Part shown: positions 52,744 to 61,523 of the stretch, in pieces
Layout: each line of letters opens with the position of its first letter
Numbering within the stretch: position 1 is the stretch's first letter
From: Imperialibacter sp964351395
Lineage (GTDB): Bacteria; Bacteroidota; Bacteroidia; Cytophagales; Cyclobacteriaceae
Reading direction: 5' to 3'
Assembly: GCA_964351395.1 (NCBI GenBank)
Contig: CAYGOF010000018.1
Location: 37,508 to 101,507 of the forward strand
DNA: 64,000 nt
Translations under genes and position numbers: made by a program
The notes under the pieces: model-generated
What the model was told of the DNA's origin: nothing
What the model saw: the letters and a program-made list of their open reading frames with translations, nothing else
Database searches by the model: none

Positions 52744-53801
52744 TATTTCGAAATATTTACAGTTACCCCATCAGTTAAATTTTCAACCCCGGTTACGATT
52801 ACTTCGTCGTTTTCATTAAGCCCGGAAATAACTGAGACCTGGTCTTCCTTGAAATTTCCACGCCGTACCTCCGTGAGCTTAGCTATTCCATTTTTAACTA
52901 GAAAGACTTTAGCAGTCCCTGTTTCATTTAGAAAAGCGGATCTTGGGACAAGAAAATTAGTCACCTCATTTTTTGACTCTACAACTAGTCGTCCATACAT
53001 TCCTGCTTTGAGTGGCAAGCCACCATTATTATTTTGCACCATCACCTCGACTTTGAAATTGTGATTTTGATCACCTCTAACTGATATATTGGAAATCTCA
53101 CCTTCAAATGGTGAGTCAGGATATATATCTGCGAAGACTTTCACTGTCGCCCCTTCTTTTATGAGGACAATTTGATGCTCGGGAATCATAGCTATGAATT
53201 TCATCGCGGAGATATCGGTGATTGTGCCGATAGGTGAACCAGGAGCTACTATAGAACCCTTATCAAAATTGCGGACGGTCAAATACCCTTTTATTGGAGC
53301 TTTGATTAAAGATTTTTCAATTTGCTTTTTACTGTTACTTACAGCAATCTGCGCCATGGTATGATTAAGTCGAATTTGCTTCAATTGAATATCACTGGTG
53401 GCGCTGTCCTTCATCAAATTTTTATAGCGCTCCAAATCGTCGGTGGCCTTGGTCAACTGAGCTTCTTCACCTCTCAATTTTACTTCTAATAGATCTGTGT
53501 CGATCTTGGCAATGAGTTTTCCAGTAGGCAAAAATTCACCTTCTTCGGCGAATATTTCATTTATTTTGCCTTGCATTTCGGCCCCAAAATTTACCTCACG
53601 TATGGCCTTGAAAGTCCCTGTGAAACCAAGCTGATCCGAATAAGTAGATCTAGTTACCTTGATGGTTTGAACTGGAATATTTTCGTTAACTTCTAAATAA
53701 CTGGCAGCGTCATCGATCGCCTTCTTGTTTGAAGAAAGTTTGGTGAATGCCCATATCAATAGGACAATAGCAACGATGGAGAATATGATTTTTTTAAGCA
53801 T
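52743..53801 (-). CDS. RND efflux periplasmic adaptor (membrane fusion protein)
   Basis: This 352-residue protein has an N-terminal anchor helix (IIFSIVAIVLLIWAFTKL). The lipoyl-like halves are FKAIREVNFGAEMQGKINEIFAEEGEFLPTG and IKAPIKGYLTVRNFDKGSIVAPG, flanking a helical hairpin. A beta-barrel domain follows, then a C-terminal GLNENDEVIVTGVENLTDGVTVNI. It links the pump to the outer-membrane channel. It lies 10 bases after the channel gene in the operon order DUF2147, channel, adaptor, pump, NmrA-like. Confidence 0.92.
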   Translation of the reverse strand: MLKKIIFSIVAIVLLIWAFTKLSSNKKAIDDAASYLEVNENIPVQTIKVTRSTYSDQLGFTGTFKAIREVNFGAEMQGKINEIFAEEGEFLPTGKLIAKIDTDLLEVKLRGEEAQLTKATDDLERYKNLMKDSATSDIQLKQIRLNHTMAQIAVSNSKKQIEKSLIKAPIKGYLTVRNFDKGSIVAPGSPIGTITDISAMKFIAMIPEHQIVLIKEGATVKVFADIYPDSPFEGEISNISVRGDQNHNFKVEVMVQNNNGGLPLKAGMYGRLVVESKNEVTNFLVPRSAFLNETGTAKVFLVKNGIAKLTEVRRGNFKEDQVSVISGLNENDEVIVTGVENLTDGVTVNISK

Positions 53802-53811
53802 GATTTTAGAT

Positions 53812-55158
53812 TTATTTTGTATTGAGTAGTTGACCTGACGCTTTTTTATAGTCTAGCAATCCAATTAAGCTTTGGGAGATGGCACTTAGGTATTGCGATT
53901 GAGCCTCTCTCATTGAAATTTCCGCATTGAGTACATCATTCAAAGTCACAACACCTTCACGGTATTCAATCATACTTTGCTCATACACTCTTTTAGCAAG
54001 GCTGACGTTGGTTTGGCGGGTGCGGCTAGCCACCACATTCTGATTGTAAGAATCTCTGGCATTAGCAATTTCTGCTTCCAATTTATTCTCCAAAAATTGC
54101 TGATTGAGGGCCAGCTGCCTTGTTTGAATTTTGCTTTGATTCACTTTCGATTTTTTATCGAAACCACTGAAGATTGGAACAGAAAGATTGAGTCCCAAAT
54201 ATTGCTGTGTATAATGCAAATCCGAGCCTAACAAGTCACCGAAATCCTGACTCACCCAGTTTTCACTTAAACTATAGGTCAGAGCAACTGTTGGCAAAAA
54301 TTTATTTCTGGCAATTGTCAGATTCAAAGTCGATAATTCAACCTGCTTCTCTACTATCTTGTAGTCCAGGGTGTTCTCGAAACTCGCCGAATTATCCAAC
54401 ACTTCTTTTAGATCATCATTTTCAAAAGATTGTGAAAGAGTAAGCTCCGCATCGCCGTCCATCCCAATCATGACCTTAAGGATTCTCTTTTGATTGGCAA
54501 TAGCGTTCGCAAGATTCCCCATCTGGCTTTCCAGGTTTACCTGGTTGACCAGCACTCTATCTACATCGGTGGGCTTCACAAATCCATTTTTGTAATTGCT
54601 TCTGACGTTTTTAAGGAGAGCTTTTACAGCGTTAAGGTTATCTTCCAAAATGTCCATTTGAAGTTGGGTAAAGGAAATGCCGTAGTAAAGCTGTGAGACT
54701 GTATAGGCAACATCTCTTTCCTCCTTCTTTATTTGGAGAGTTGTTAAGTCAATTTGATTAGCCAAAAGCTTATGTCCTGTGAATACCGATTGATTATATA
54801 TCAACCAATCAGCCTTAATGCCCGCCTGGCTAGCATTAGGTAACCCCAATGCCAGGCCAACTACAGCCCCAGATGGTGCACTAGGGTCAAAAGTGGACGC
54901 TGGAAGGAACGATTGTGGCAAATCCATATAATGATTTATGCCAGCAGACCCAAAAACAGTCGGAAAAAAAGCCGAGTTTAGTTCCTGTTGCTTATATCTG
55001 TTGATTTCCTTATCAAGGTTTTTTGCCTCAAGCGTTTGGTTTTTCTTCATTGCCATAGCAATGGCTTCTTCCAAAGACAGTGCGACCGATTGAGCCCTGC
55101 CCCAGTGCGACCCGCCTAACCCAAAACAAAGAAGCAATAAGATGACGTTTTTATTCAT
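53812..55158 (-). CDS. TolC-family outer-membrane efflux protein
   Basis: This 448-residue protein has a signal peptide (GRA-Q) and the two TolC repeats: SLEEAIAMAMKKNQTLEAKN at the start of the first, and YREGVVTLNDVLNAEISMREAQSQYLSAISQSLIGLLDYKKASGQL closing the second. Long helices with Asn/Gln-rich heptads lie between them. It forms the exit channel for the pump encoded downstream. It is 6 bases from the DUF2147 gene stop. Confidence 0.92.
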   Translation of the reverse strand: MNKNVILLLLCFGLGGSHWGRAQSVALSLEEAIAMAMKKNQTLEAKNLDKEINRYKQQELNSAFFPTVFGSAGINHYMDLPQSFLPASTFDPSAPSGAVVGLALGLPNASQAGIKADWLIYNQSVFTGHKLLANQIDLTTLQIKKEERDVAYTVSQLYYGISFTQLQMDILEDNLNAVKALLKNVRSNYKNGFVKPTDVDRVLVNQVNLESQMGNLANAIANQKRILKVMIGMDGDAELTLSQSFENDDLKEVLDNSASFENTLDYKIVEKQVELSTLNLTIARNKFLPTVALTYSLSENWVSQDFGDLLGSDLHYTQQYLGLNLSVPIFSGFDKKSKVNQSKIQTRQLALNQQFLENKLEAEIANARDSYNQNVVASRTRQTNVSLAKRVYEQSMIEYREGVVTLNDVLNAEISMREAQSQYLSAISQSLIGLLDYKKASGQLLNTK

Positions 55159-55164
55159 GAGTGT

Positions 55165-55539
55165 TTATTGTTTTAACCAGAAGAAGGTTTTCGTTAAGAA
55201 GTATTTTTGACCAACAATTTTGATTTTTTGATCAGTGACAAGACTAATGGTAGCGGAGACTTCCAAACCATTATCTGGCTTAATCAGAATGCCTTCCCAC
55301 ATATTATCTTCATGATTGTAGACGCCATTTATAAATATTTTTTTACCAATCGATTCCCTGGCATCAGAGGTGATGATTTTGCCGATCCACTTTCCATCGT
55401 CTTCCTGAAATAATTCTATCAGGGCATTATCATTCTCTTTGGCGAGCCAAACTCCCTTTATTTTGGATGCCTCCTGCTGCGCAGACACATATCCGACTAT
55501 CCATAGGAGAAGCATCGATGTAATTAAATACACTTTCAT
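55165..55539 (-). CDS. DUF2147 exported protein
   Basis: This 124-residue protein starts at ATG 55539; a TTG nine codons upstream is possible but less likely. It has a signal peptide (IVGYVSA-Q). The DUF2147 core is KGVWLAKENDNALIELFQED, DGKWIGKIITSDARESIGKK, MWEGILIKPDNGLEVSA, and ends FLTKTFFWLK. These lipocalin-like small proteins are common in Bacteroidota and may bind lipids. As the first gene of the efflux operon it may sense or handle membrane-active compounds; this is inference. Confidence 0.82.
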   Translation of the reverse strand: MKVYLITSMLLLWIVGYVSAQQEASKIKGVWLAKENDNALIELFQEDDGKWIGKIITSDARESIGKKIFINGVYNHEDNMWEGILIKPDNGLEVSATISLVTDQKIKIVGQKYFLTKTFFWLKQ

Positions 55540-55627
55540 AGAAACCGAATTATTTATTCGATTCAAAAGTATGAGTGAGCCAGCTATTGCGGAATACCGG
55601 TTGGACTGAAAGGGGCAAAATGAGGGT

Positions 55628-55663
55628 TGAAGTGGACAACTTCACCCTTCAAATATTTGAAGG
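55628..55663. promoter_or_regulatory. two palindromes upstream of the efflux operon
   Basis: TGAAGT-GGACA-ACTTCA at 55628-55644 and the perfect 18-bp CCTTCAAATATTTGAAGG at 55646-55663 stand side by side, 89 to 124 bases before the DUF2147 ATG and after the response-regulator stop. They are candidate binding sites for the LytTR regulator or TetR protein, or a terminator for the regulator gene. No T tract follows on the minus strand. Confidence 0.5.
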
Positions 55664-55693
55664 AAAAAAGGGTTAATTGACTGTAGTCATAAA

Positions 55694-56458
55694 CTAACCT
55701 TGGGCCAGCCAGCTAATAAATTCGGACGACTTTAGCTTGCTTACGGTTATCTTCTCATGAAAGGGAAAAGAAAGGTTGATTAAGAGCTTTCGGTTAAAGT
55801 AATGGGAGGCGTCGGTAATGGCCATTCGACTAACTAAAAATTGGCGACTTGCTCGAAAGAATCCGTTGCCGCAGGTGCCTTCCAAATCATCCAGAGATTG
55901 TTTTACTGGATATATTTTTTTGCTGGAGGTAAATGCAAGGGTAGCCCCTCCTTCTGTGTAAAAAATAGCGACGTCAGTTAACCTCAAAGGGATGATTTTT
56001 TCACCCTGTTGCACAATAACAGATGCCGTATGATTACCTTTTACTCTTTGCTCCATTTGGAGGATGAGGTGCGAAAAATCATTTTCACTTGAAAGTTTAG
56101 ACTTTAAAGATTGATATTTTTCCAGCGCTTTTTCAATAGACTGCTTGCTGAAAGGTTTCAGTATATAGGCTATGCCGTTTGAGTCAAATGCTTCAAGGGC
56201 ATACTCGTCATATGCTGTTATAAAAATGATTGGGACATTTATTTCAACCTTCGAAAAAGCATACAGGCTGGAACCATCTCCTAAATCTATATCTGAGAAG
56301 ATCAGGTCTACTTTTACAGGGTTCTTAAAGTAATTTATTACGTCTGACGAAGAGTACAAGACCGTCAATATTTCAATCTCATCGTCGATGAGATGAAGGG
56401 TTTTGGCAAGGTCATTTGCAGTGCGTACCTCATCTTCTATGATTACAACCTTCATCAA
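55694..56458 (-). CDS. LytTR-family response regulator
   Basis: This 254-residue protein has an N-terminal receiver domain with acid pocket IIEDE and phospho-acceptor Asp56 in FSDIDLGDG, then PIIFITAYDEYALEAF and GIAYILKPFSKQSIEKAL. The C-terminal LytTR DNA-binding domain (about 140-250) is VIVQQGEKIIPLRLTDVAIF, KIYPVKQSLDDLEG, FFRASRQFLVSRMAI. The ATG overlaps the kinase stop by 4 bases, so the two form an operon. It lies directly upstream of the RND operon and probably controls it. Confidence 0.92.
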   Translation of the reverse strand: MMKVVIIEDEVRTANDLAKTLHLIDDEIEILTVLYSSSDVINYFKNPVKVDLIFSDIDLGDGSSLYAFSKVEINVPIIFITAYDEYALEAFDSNGIAYILKPFSKQSIEKALEKYQSLKSKLSSENDFSHLILQMEQRVKGNHTASVIVQQGEKIIPLRLTDVAIFYTEGGATLAFTSSKKIYPVKQSLDDLEGTCGNGFFRASRQFLVSRMAITDASHYFNRKLLINLSFPFHEKITVSKLKSSEFISWLAQG

Positions 56459-57462
56459 TCCAGCAAGTCTAGGTACACCATAAACTCATTTTCATCTTCA
56501 TGGACTTGTATGCCTTTGTCCTCCTCTATCATTTTATATCTTCGGTCCAGGTTGGACAACCCAGTTCCTGAAATATGATCAGCTATTTTTGCAATTTTGT
56601 TGTTCGACACTGATACTTGACTGTCTGTGAATTTGACTTTCACATAAAGTGGATGATTCGGATTAAAACCGTTGTGTTTAATTGCATTTTCGACTTGCCC
56701 TTGAACAGCAAACACAGGGATCTTCTTATTAGCAAGAAGGTGAAAGTCGTCTATTTCAAAAAAAAATGAATTGGGAAATCGAGCGCTCTGAAGAGCAACA
56801 TATCCTCTGGTGAAGTCGATCTCATCGGCTAGACCCACAACAGGGCTTTTCCTGCTTTGAATTGAAAATCTCAAGAATTCAGAAAGCTACAATATGTAGT
56901 TCTCTGCCTCAGGTACACTTTCATTTACCAGCGATTTCAGCGTACTGAGAGAGTTAAACAAAAAGTGTGGATGCAAGTGCTGCATGAGAAGCTTGTTTTC
57001 AGATTCAAGCTTGGTAATTATCAATTGTTTGTTTAATTCATTTGCTTCTCTATTTTCTTCGCCAATCAAATAGCCGTTGCTTACAATTAAGATGATCGTA
57101 TTGATAGCCATGACCGTAATAAATGGATATGAAAATCCGACAATTGGGAATGTATTTGGTACAACGCCTATGACTACCTGCGAAAATGAGCTAAAATGAA
57201 TGAGGGCAATCATTAGAAAGGTGATTGCATAACTTAATGCGTATCTTTTAAAACGATATCCAGCATCAATTATTTGGATTAAAAAGATATTGATAAACCA
57301 AATGATTAAAAACGCTGTGGTTAGAAAAAAAAAACCTCTCACAAAAATGATAGATTCGGGTTTTTCAAAAATGTATATCGGAGCAAGACCATAAACTGCC
57401 ATAATCGGAGAAGACAGTAGGGCTATTTTATAGAGCGTCTTGAAGCCAGTTTTTTGAGTCAC
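56455..57462 (-). pseudogene. sensor histidine kinase (His_kinase/LytS type) interrupted by an in-frame TAG
   Basis: The N-terminal part has about four membrane helices (residues 12-130) and the phospho-acceptor block HLHPHFLFNSLSTLKSL with His166. After ENYIL there is TAG at 56887-56889. The same frame continues LSEFLRFSIQSRKSPVVGLA with no other break through the ATPase part (VENAIKHNGFNPNHPLYV, GTGLSNLDRRYKMI) to a stop at 56455. In relatives the motif reads ENYILxLSEFLRY, so the stop replaces one residue; AAG to TAG would fit. Without readthrough the kinase has no ATP-binding domain. Either the system is inactive, or a separate C-terminal part starting at TTG 56874 is made, or the base is an error. 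Confidence 0.85.
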
Positions 57463-57633
57463 TTTTTGGAAACTAAGTTTGAATAATCAAGGTTTAAAAT
57501 TAATAGGAATTGACGAGAAAGTGAGGGAAGAAAAAAAGCCGCCGAATAGGCGAGAAAGTGTCAATATTTGGAGGCTGATTGGATTAGGAAATAACTCTCC
57601 TTTTCTACACACGTCATCTATGCCTTTTTTTCG

Positions 57634-58299
57634 CTATATCGAGTTTGCCTTCTTTAAATAATTTTTAAATGGTTCTGCTAGAACATAACTCTGTTCAACG
57701 ATTTCTAAAAAATTATCACTTTCAATATCGTTTCTTGTCAAACTATGCGACACTGTAAAATTTTTGTAACGCAGATACTCAACGAATGGATGGTCTTTTG
57801 CGTAACCTCGTGGGCTTGTTTTTAGCGGCTCTGTGAAGTTTGATAGTCCTCCGAAAAAAGATTTGAATTTCTTATTTTCTAAAATACTCCTTAACTGTTG
57901 TCCATCGTAATCTATGGCGTCTCGGATGTTTTTTAAGGTTTGTTTGTCGGGGTTGTGATAACCACAACCTACAAATGAGTTTTCAAATCCTACGGAAATA
58001 TGTAATGGTGAAAATATATCTGTTTTATCCATTACTGAAAAGGTAAAGAAGTCTTTATATAATGGTAAGTTTGGATTATACATCCTGTTGTTTGTAATTC
58101 TCGAAATACAATTTTTTGGGTCAAATCGACTAAAATAGCCGTTGTCGTATTTGCAAAGCATTTGTAAAATTTCTTGTACTTGGTTTAACCAACATTCCTT
58201 TGCGGTTATGTACCTATCTCTGTTGGTGTCCATCCATTCTTTGCTGTTGTTTTGGCTTAGGTCTTTTAAAAAGTCTAAGACAATTTTATTGTTCTTCAT
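57634..58299 (-). CDS. DUF2461 family protein
   Basis: This 221-residue protein has the DUF2461 pattern: VLDFLKDLSQNNSKEWMDTN, RDRYITAKECWLNQVQEIL, CISRITNNRMYNPNLPLYKD, a VGFENSFVGCGYHNPDKQTL segment, then FKSFFGGLSNFTEPLKTSPRGY. The family is cytoplasmic and of unknown function. The gene is AT-rich compared with the 5-38 kb part of the window, as is the next gene, suggesting different ancestry. About 170 bases separate it from the kinase gene, with no clear terminator. Confidence 0.88.
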   Translation of the reverse strand: MKNNKIVLDFLKDLSQNNSKEWMDTNRDRYITAKECWLNQVQEILQMLCKYDNGYFSRFDPKNCISRITNNRMYNPNLPLYKDFFTFSVMDKTDIFSPLHISVGFENSFVGCGYHNPDKQTLKNIRDAIDYDGQQLRSILENKKFKSFFGGLSNFTEPLKTSPRGYAKDHPFVEYLRYKNFTVSHSLTRNDIESDNFLEIVEQSYVLAEPFKNYLKKANSI

Positions 58300-58333
58300 T
58301 TGTCTATTTGGCGTTATTAAATAAATCGTGTGA

Positions 58334-58717
58334 TTATTTTATAAATTTGAACAAAGTATCATTAGCTTCTTCAATTGTTGATATTCTGATGTGATGTTCG
58401 TGCTGTTTGCCATAAAGAGCTGTTTTGAAAAAAGGGTACCCGTTAAAAGGTTCTTCAAGATAAAATTTTACATTCAGCAGAGTTTTCATTGGTTTGATGA
58501 CCAAAAAAGTTTGTGTCTTAAAGAATACCACGCAATTTTTCGTTGCACTTATTTCAACATTTTCAAAGTCATAAACATAAGATAGTATCTTATCAAAAAC
58601 ATAAACTAACTCACCTTGTTTGTTCTCAAAAAGATTGTCAATTTCTTGATTTACGCAACAATGCCATTGGTTTGCGTTTTTCAGGGTTCTATCACATCTT
58701 GGACATTTCCAACTCAT
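58334..58717 (-). CDS. DUF5655-type protein with N-terminal zinc-ribbon-like Cys motif
   Basis: This 127-residue protein begins WKCPRCDRTLKNANQWHCCV. It has CxxC plus HCC, a small zinc-binding head. The following part (KILSYVYDFENVEISATKNC, VVFFKTQTFLVIKPMKTLLN, VKFYLEEPF) matches DUF5655, a domain often seen alone as a small protein in Bacteroidota. Function is unknown. It lies 34 bases upstream of the DUF2461 gene and probably shares its transcript. AT-rich. Confidence 0.8.
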   Translation of the reverse strand: MSWKCPRCDRTLKNANQWHCCVNQEIDNLFENKQGELVYVFDKILSYVYDFENVEISATKNCVVFFKTQTFLVIKPMKTLLNVKFYLEEPFNGYPFFKTALYGKQHEHHIRISTIEEANDTLFKFIK

Positions 58718-58899
58718 TTTTATGGTCTTTTTAAAATGGCATTAACGAATAGTATATGAAAAGTAGGCGCTTTCGAAAGGGGAAACTTTGGGATAGCACA
58801 AAGATTGAGGCGAGCCAAAACCTTTGAATTTACTGCTATTTCGCCTATTTTCTATATACATTATGTGTGCTTTGAATGGTGAAAATAGTTCACTAGAGT

Positions 58900-59060
58900 A
58901 AACGTTCCAAAGGGTGAAACCGGCGTGGAACGATCCCTGAAGCGCTGGGATCCTGCCCGGAAGCTAAGCAAGTGGCAAGGACTAGGCGTCCCTGTTGTCT
59001 AACATGAGGTATGCAATGAAGAACGGGGCCGCCCTGCGGCCAGTAGTTGTAGATTGCTAA
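58900..59060 (+). ncRNA. structured RNA block, possibly the 5' domain remnant of a group II intron
   Basis: A GC-rich island of about 160 bases in AT-rich surroundings has several good stems: GTTCC/GGAAC (58904-58908 with 58927-58931), GATCCC/GGGATC (58932-58937 with 58947-58952) and GGCCGC/GCGGCC (59027-59032 with 59036-59041). No reading frame fits. The text CGATCCCTGAAGCG...GATCCTGCCCGG and GTCCCTGTTGTCTAACATGA reads like domain I of bacterial group II introns as I remember them. No reverse transcriptase or domain V is present, so it would be a fragment. The rest of the 58718-59387 gap holds repeat copy C and nothing else recognised. Confidence 0.4.
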
Positions 59061-59093
59061 ACCAATTGTCGGCTTTAATACCTAATACCAATA

Positions 59094-59207
59094 AACAACA
59101 AAAGCCGCTATGTAGCGGCTTCGTTTTCGTCGTCTGTAGGGGGCTATTTTATATGTTGATTATCAATGCTTTATGAATTTTTCAGAAAACTATTAGTAAA
59201 CCAAATT
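59094..59207 (+). repeat. dispersed intergenic repeat, copy C
   Basis: The hairpin AAAGCCGCTA-TG-TAGCGGCTTC at 59101-59122 is followed by core GTCGTCTGTAGGGGG at 59129-59143 (two differences from the other copies), TTGATTATCA, TTTATGAATTTTTCAGAAAAC and a TTAGTAAACCAAA end. It is of the same hairpin type as copy A, with a compensated base pair next to the loop. It lies between the structured RNA block and the AbiE toxin stop. Confidence 0.8.
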
Positions 59208-59387
59208 CGATCAGCTGAAAAGGAGAAACTCAATACCATGGCAATTGCTAATTGTTAAAAAAGAGTGTGTCGTAAATCGCTGTTTAAAACAACAGATGAA
59301 GGAAATTATTGGAATCCGTTAAATAGTTCGATTGATGTGACTAAATCATTGAGCTAAGAATAGCTAGTTGATTCGCACCAAGATATG

Positions 59388-60368
59388 CTACGCTTTGGAG
59401 GGTTTGAAGCTGTAACTCTCCATAAAAGCTGATATTTCTTCCAACATTGCAACTATCTGGTCGGATGTCGGCAAAGCCTCTGTAGACCAAACCAGGCGAG
59501 AAAGTTCACTCTGATAAGTCTCTTCCAAAGCACTCCAAATCTCGTTTATACTGCCAAGAAGAGGAGACTCGGCCATGGGCTTTTCAATCCAGGCACCTGC
59601 AAAGGTGCTGTTCACATAGTCATCGTTTAGCACCTGCGTGATCAACTCATGATTTTCTGCAATCAATAATTGACCTCTTAGGTCATCAAGCTGCAGCAGC
59701 TTATGGAGATCGTAAAAATGTCGAATTTTCTCTCTCAACTTTTCAGGACCTTCATAGGAAAGTCGAACCAACGACATCAGCTTCTCAAAGAAGGTTCTCT
59801 CCCTCCTGAGCACGTTCACAGAAAATCTATCAAGCTGAAACTCCTCAATGAGTTGATCTTCTCCCCTTAGCGCCAAAAATTGTGACAGATAACTATTTAG
59901 TTGCTTCTTCTCAAAAGGTACTGGGTTGGTAAAACAGTTGATCTCAAGCTGTATTTGGCTTTTCACGGGACTTGTACCGTCATCATCAGCTATGGTCTTT
60001 TGATAGTTATAAAAAGTCCTCCGGTTCCTCCCTCTTTTCTCCTCATTGGGATGCTCGAAGTAGCTCAAGTCTCCGGTAATTCTTCCCTCAACCTGCTTAA
60101 TTAACTTCTTCAGTTGATTATCAGACAACCCATCTGAATTTAAGATGGCTAAATCGATGTCCTCAGAAAACCGGTCAATACAATTAAAGGCTTTCGAAAG
60201 TGAGGTACCTCCTTTAAAAATAACCTTGTCCCGAAATTCTGATTGAGACAAAGCTTTCAAAACGAAAGTGACCCAATAGTCTTTTTCTATAAAGATGTCT
60301 CTTTGTTTGAAATGGGCTGCGGCCGCACGTACAGCCGACTCAAATTCCGGTGACAGGTGAAACGTCAT
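59388..60368 (-). CDS. AbiEii-type nucleotidyltransferase toxin
   Basis: This 326-residue protein has the AbiEii/AbiGii fold: FIEKDYWVTFVLKAL, the nucleotidyltransferase motif FKGGTSLSKAF (G53, G54, S56) and DID at 70-72 in RFSEDIDLAIL. A helical domain with YNYQKTIADDDGTSPVKSQI, QLEINCFTNP and LRERTFFEKL-like segments (here RRERTFFEKLMSLVRLS) follows. AbiE systems are type IV toxin-antitoxins that can abort phage infection. The ATG overlaps the antitoxin stop by 4 bases. Flanking by repeat copies C and D suggests an inserted accessory block. Confidence 0.88.
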   Translation of the reverse strand: MTFHLSPEFESAVRAAAAHFKQRDIFIEKDYWVTFVLKALSQSEFRDKVIFKGGTSLSKAFNCIDRFSEDIDLAILNSDGLSDNQLKKLIKQVEGRITGDLSYFEHPNEEKRGRNRRTFYNYQKTIADDDGTSPVKSQIQLEINCFTNPVPFEKKQLNSYLSQFLALRGEDQLIEEFQLDRFSVNVLRRERTFFEKLMSLVRLSYEGPEKLREKIRHFYDLHKLLQLDDLRGQLLIAENHELITQVLNDDYVNSTFAGAWIEKPMAESPLLGSINEIWSALEETYQSELSRLVWSTEALPTSDQIVAMLEEISAFMESYSFKPSKA

Positions 60369-61093
60369 AAAATGTTCCAGTTAGCCTTAGTCGGCAGAAG
60401 CTGCAGGTCAATTCCGATGTTGTACTTTGTTAGTCCGTTCAAGGAAGAGCGAATACTTTTCAATGAAAGGTCAGATCCTATTTGCTCCAAAACTGCGCCA
60501 ACTAAAGCCCTGGTAGCTGGATTGTAATAAGACGCTAATGATACAAGCCTGCTCCGTTCTTTCGCTGACAAGTCTCTAACTCTCTTCATAAGCACTTTCA
60601 GAACATCATTGGGAGATGCATCAGGTATACGCTTAATATCCTTTACAGCATCAAGCAGCTGTAGCAAAGGAATGTCGATGCCTTTTATGGGCAGATTCCT
60701 TATCTGGTATTTGATCTTATATCCTTCAATATCTCTTGAAGGAAGTTGCTTGCAGGTGGCAATCTCCAGGACATTGGATACCTGAGAGGAAAGTCCAAGC
60801 CGGTTATACACCGACAGACCAGTTAAATAGCCAAACTTCTTGCCATTGCGAGTGGTCATTGCCTCAACAACGGCAGATTCCCTGGGCCTCAGTCTCCCAA
60901 ATCTTGATTCCTCAGGCTTGTAATACTTCCCCTTCGCCAAACGAACAATCGCTCCTTCGCTGCTTAGCCGACTTAAAGTCATGGCCAAAGCATTTTGGTC
61001 AATGTTCTTCGAACTAAACTCAGTATAGCCAAAAACTGACCCAGGATCTAGCTTATCTATTTGTTTTCTTACTAAAGATGCTGCTGTTGGCAT
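60365..61093 (-). CDS. AbiEi/DUF6088-type antitoxin
   Basis: The protein is 242 residues from ATG 61093; a TTG at 61138 would add 15 residues and is less likely. An N-terminal winged helix reads SLVRKQIDKLDPGSVFGYTE, NALAMTLSRLSSEGAIVRLAKGKYYKPE. The middle YLTGLSVYNRLGLSSQVSNVLEIAT and IKYQIRNLPIKGIDIPLLQLLDA follow DUF6088, the family that partners AbiEii-like toxins. It probably binds its own promoter in the AT-rich region to the right. It is the first gene of the pair. Confidence 0.82.
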   Translation of the reverse strand: MPTAASLVRKQIDKLDPGSVFGYTEFSSKNIDQNALAMTLSRLSSEGAIVRLAKGKYYKPEESRFGRLRPRESAVVEAMTTRNGKKFGYLTGLSVYNRLGLSSQVSNVLEIATCKQLPSRDIEGYKIKYQIRNLPIKGIDIPLLQLLDAVKDIKRIPDASPNDVLKVLMKRVRDLSAKERSRLVSLASYYNPATRALVGAVLEQIGSDLSLKSIRSSLNGLTKYNIGIDLQLLPTKANWNIL

Positions 61094-61523
61094 AAGTAAA
61101 GTACTTGATACAGGAATTGCTCTAACAGAAGGTGTCAATACTTCTATAGAAACATCTTCTACAACACAAAGATATAAACGTAAGACATATAATATAAGTT
61201 TTTAATACTATAAACTTAACAATATTCATAAAGCTCTTTGTAAAACTCCAGATGATATGTGATGGAACAGATGGGCTTGAAATAGGAAATACAAAAAGGG
61301 TAAGTCACTAGACTCATTTTCTTCTTTTGACGAAAGACCTCAACTACAACACTATTTTGGTGTTATCAGATATATCGTAATTGCTTGCTATTAATGACGC
61401 TAATGAATTGCGAGGCCTTCCAGTTGCAATTCAATTAATGGTGGACCTACCTGGTGATGCAGCTCCAGAAAAACCATTTTTAACTTCTAATCCACAGGTT
61501 TTCGGATTGATCCATTGATTGCA

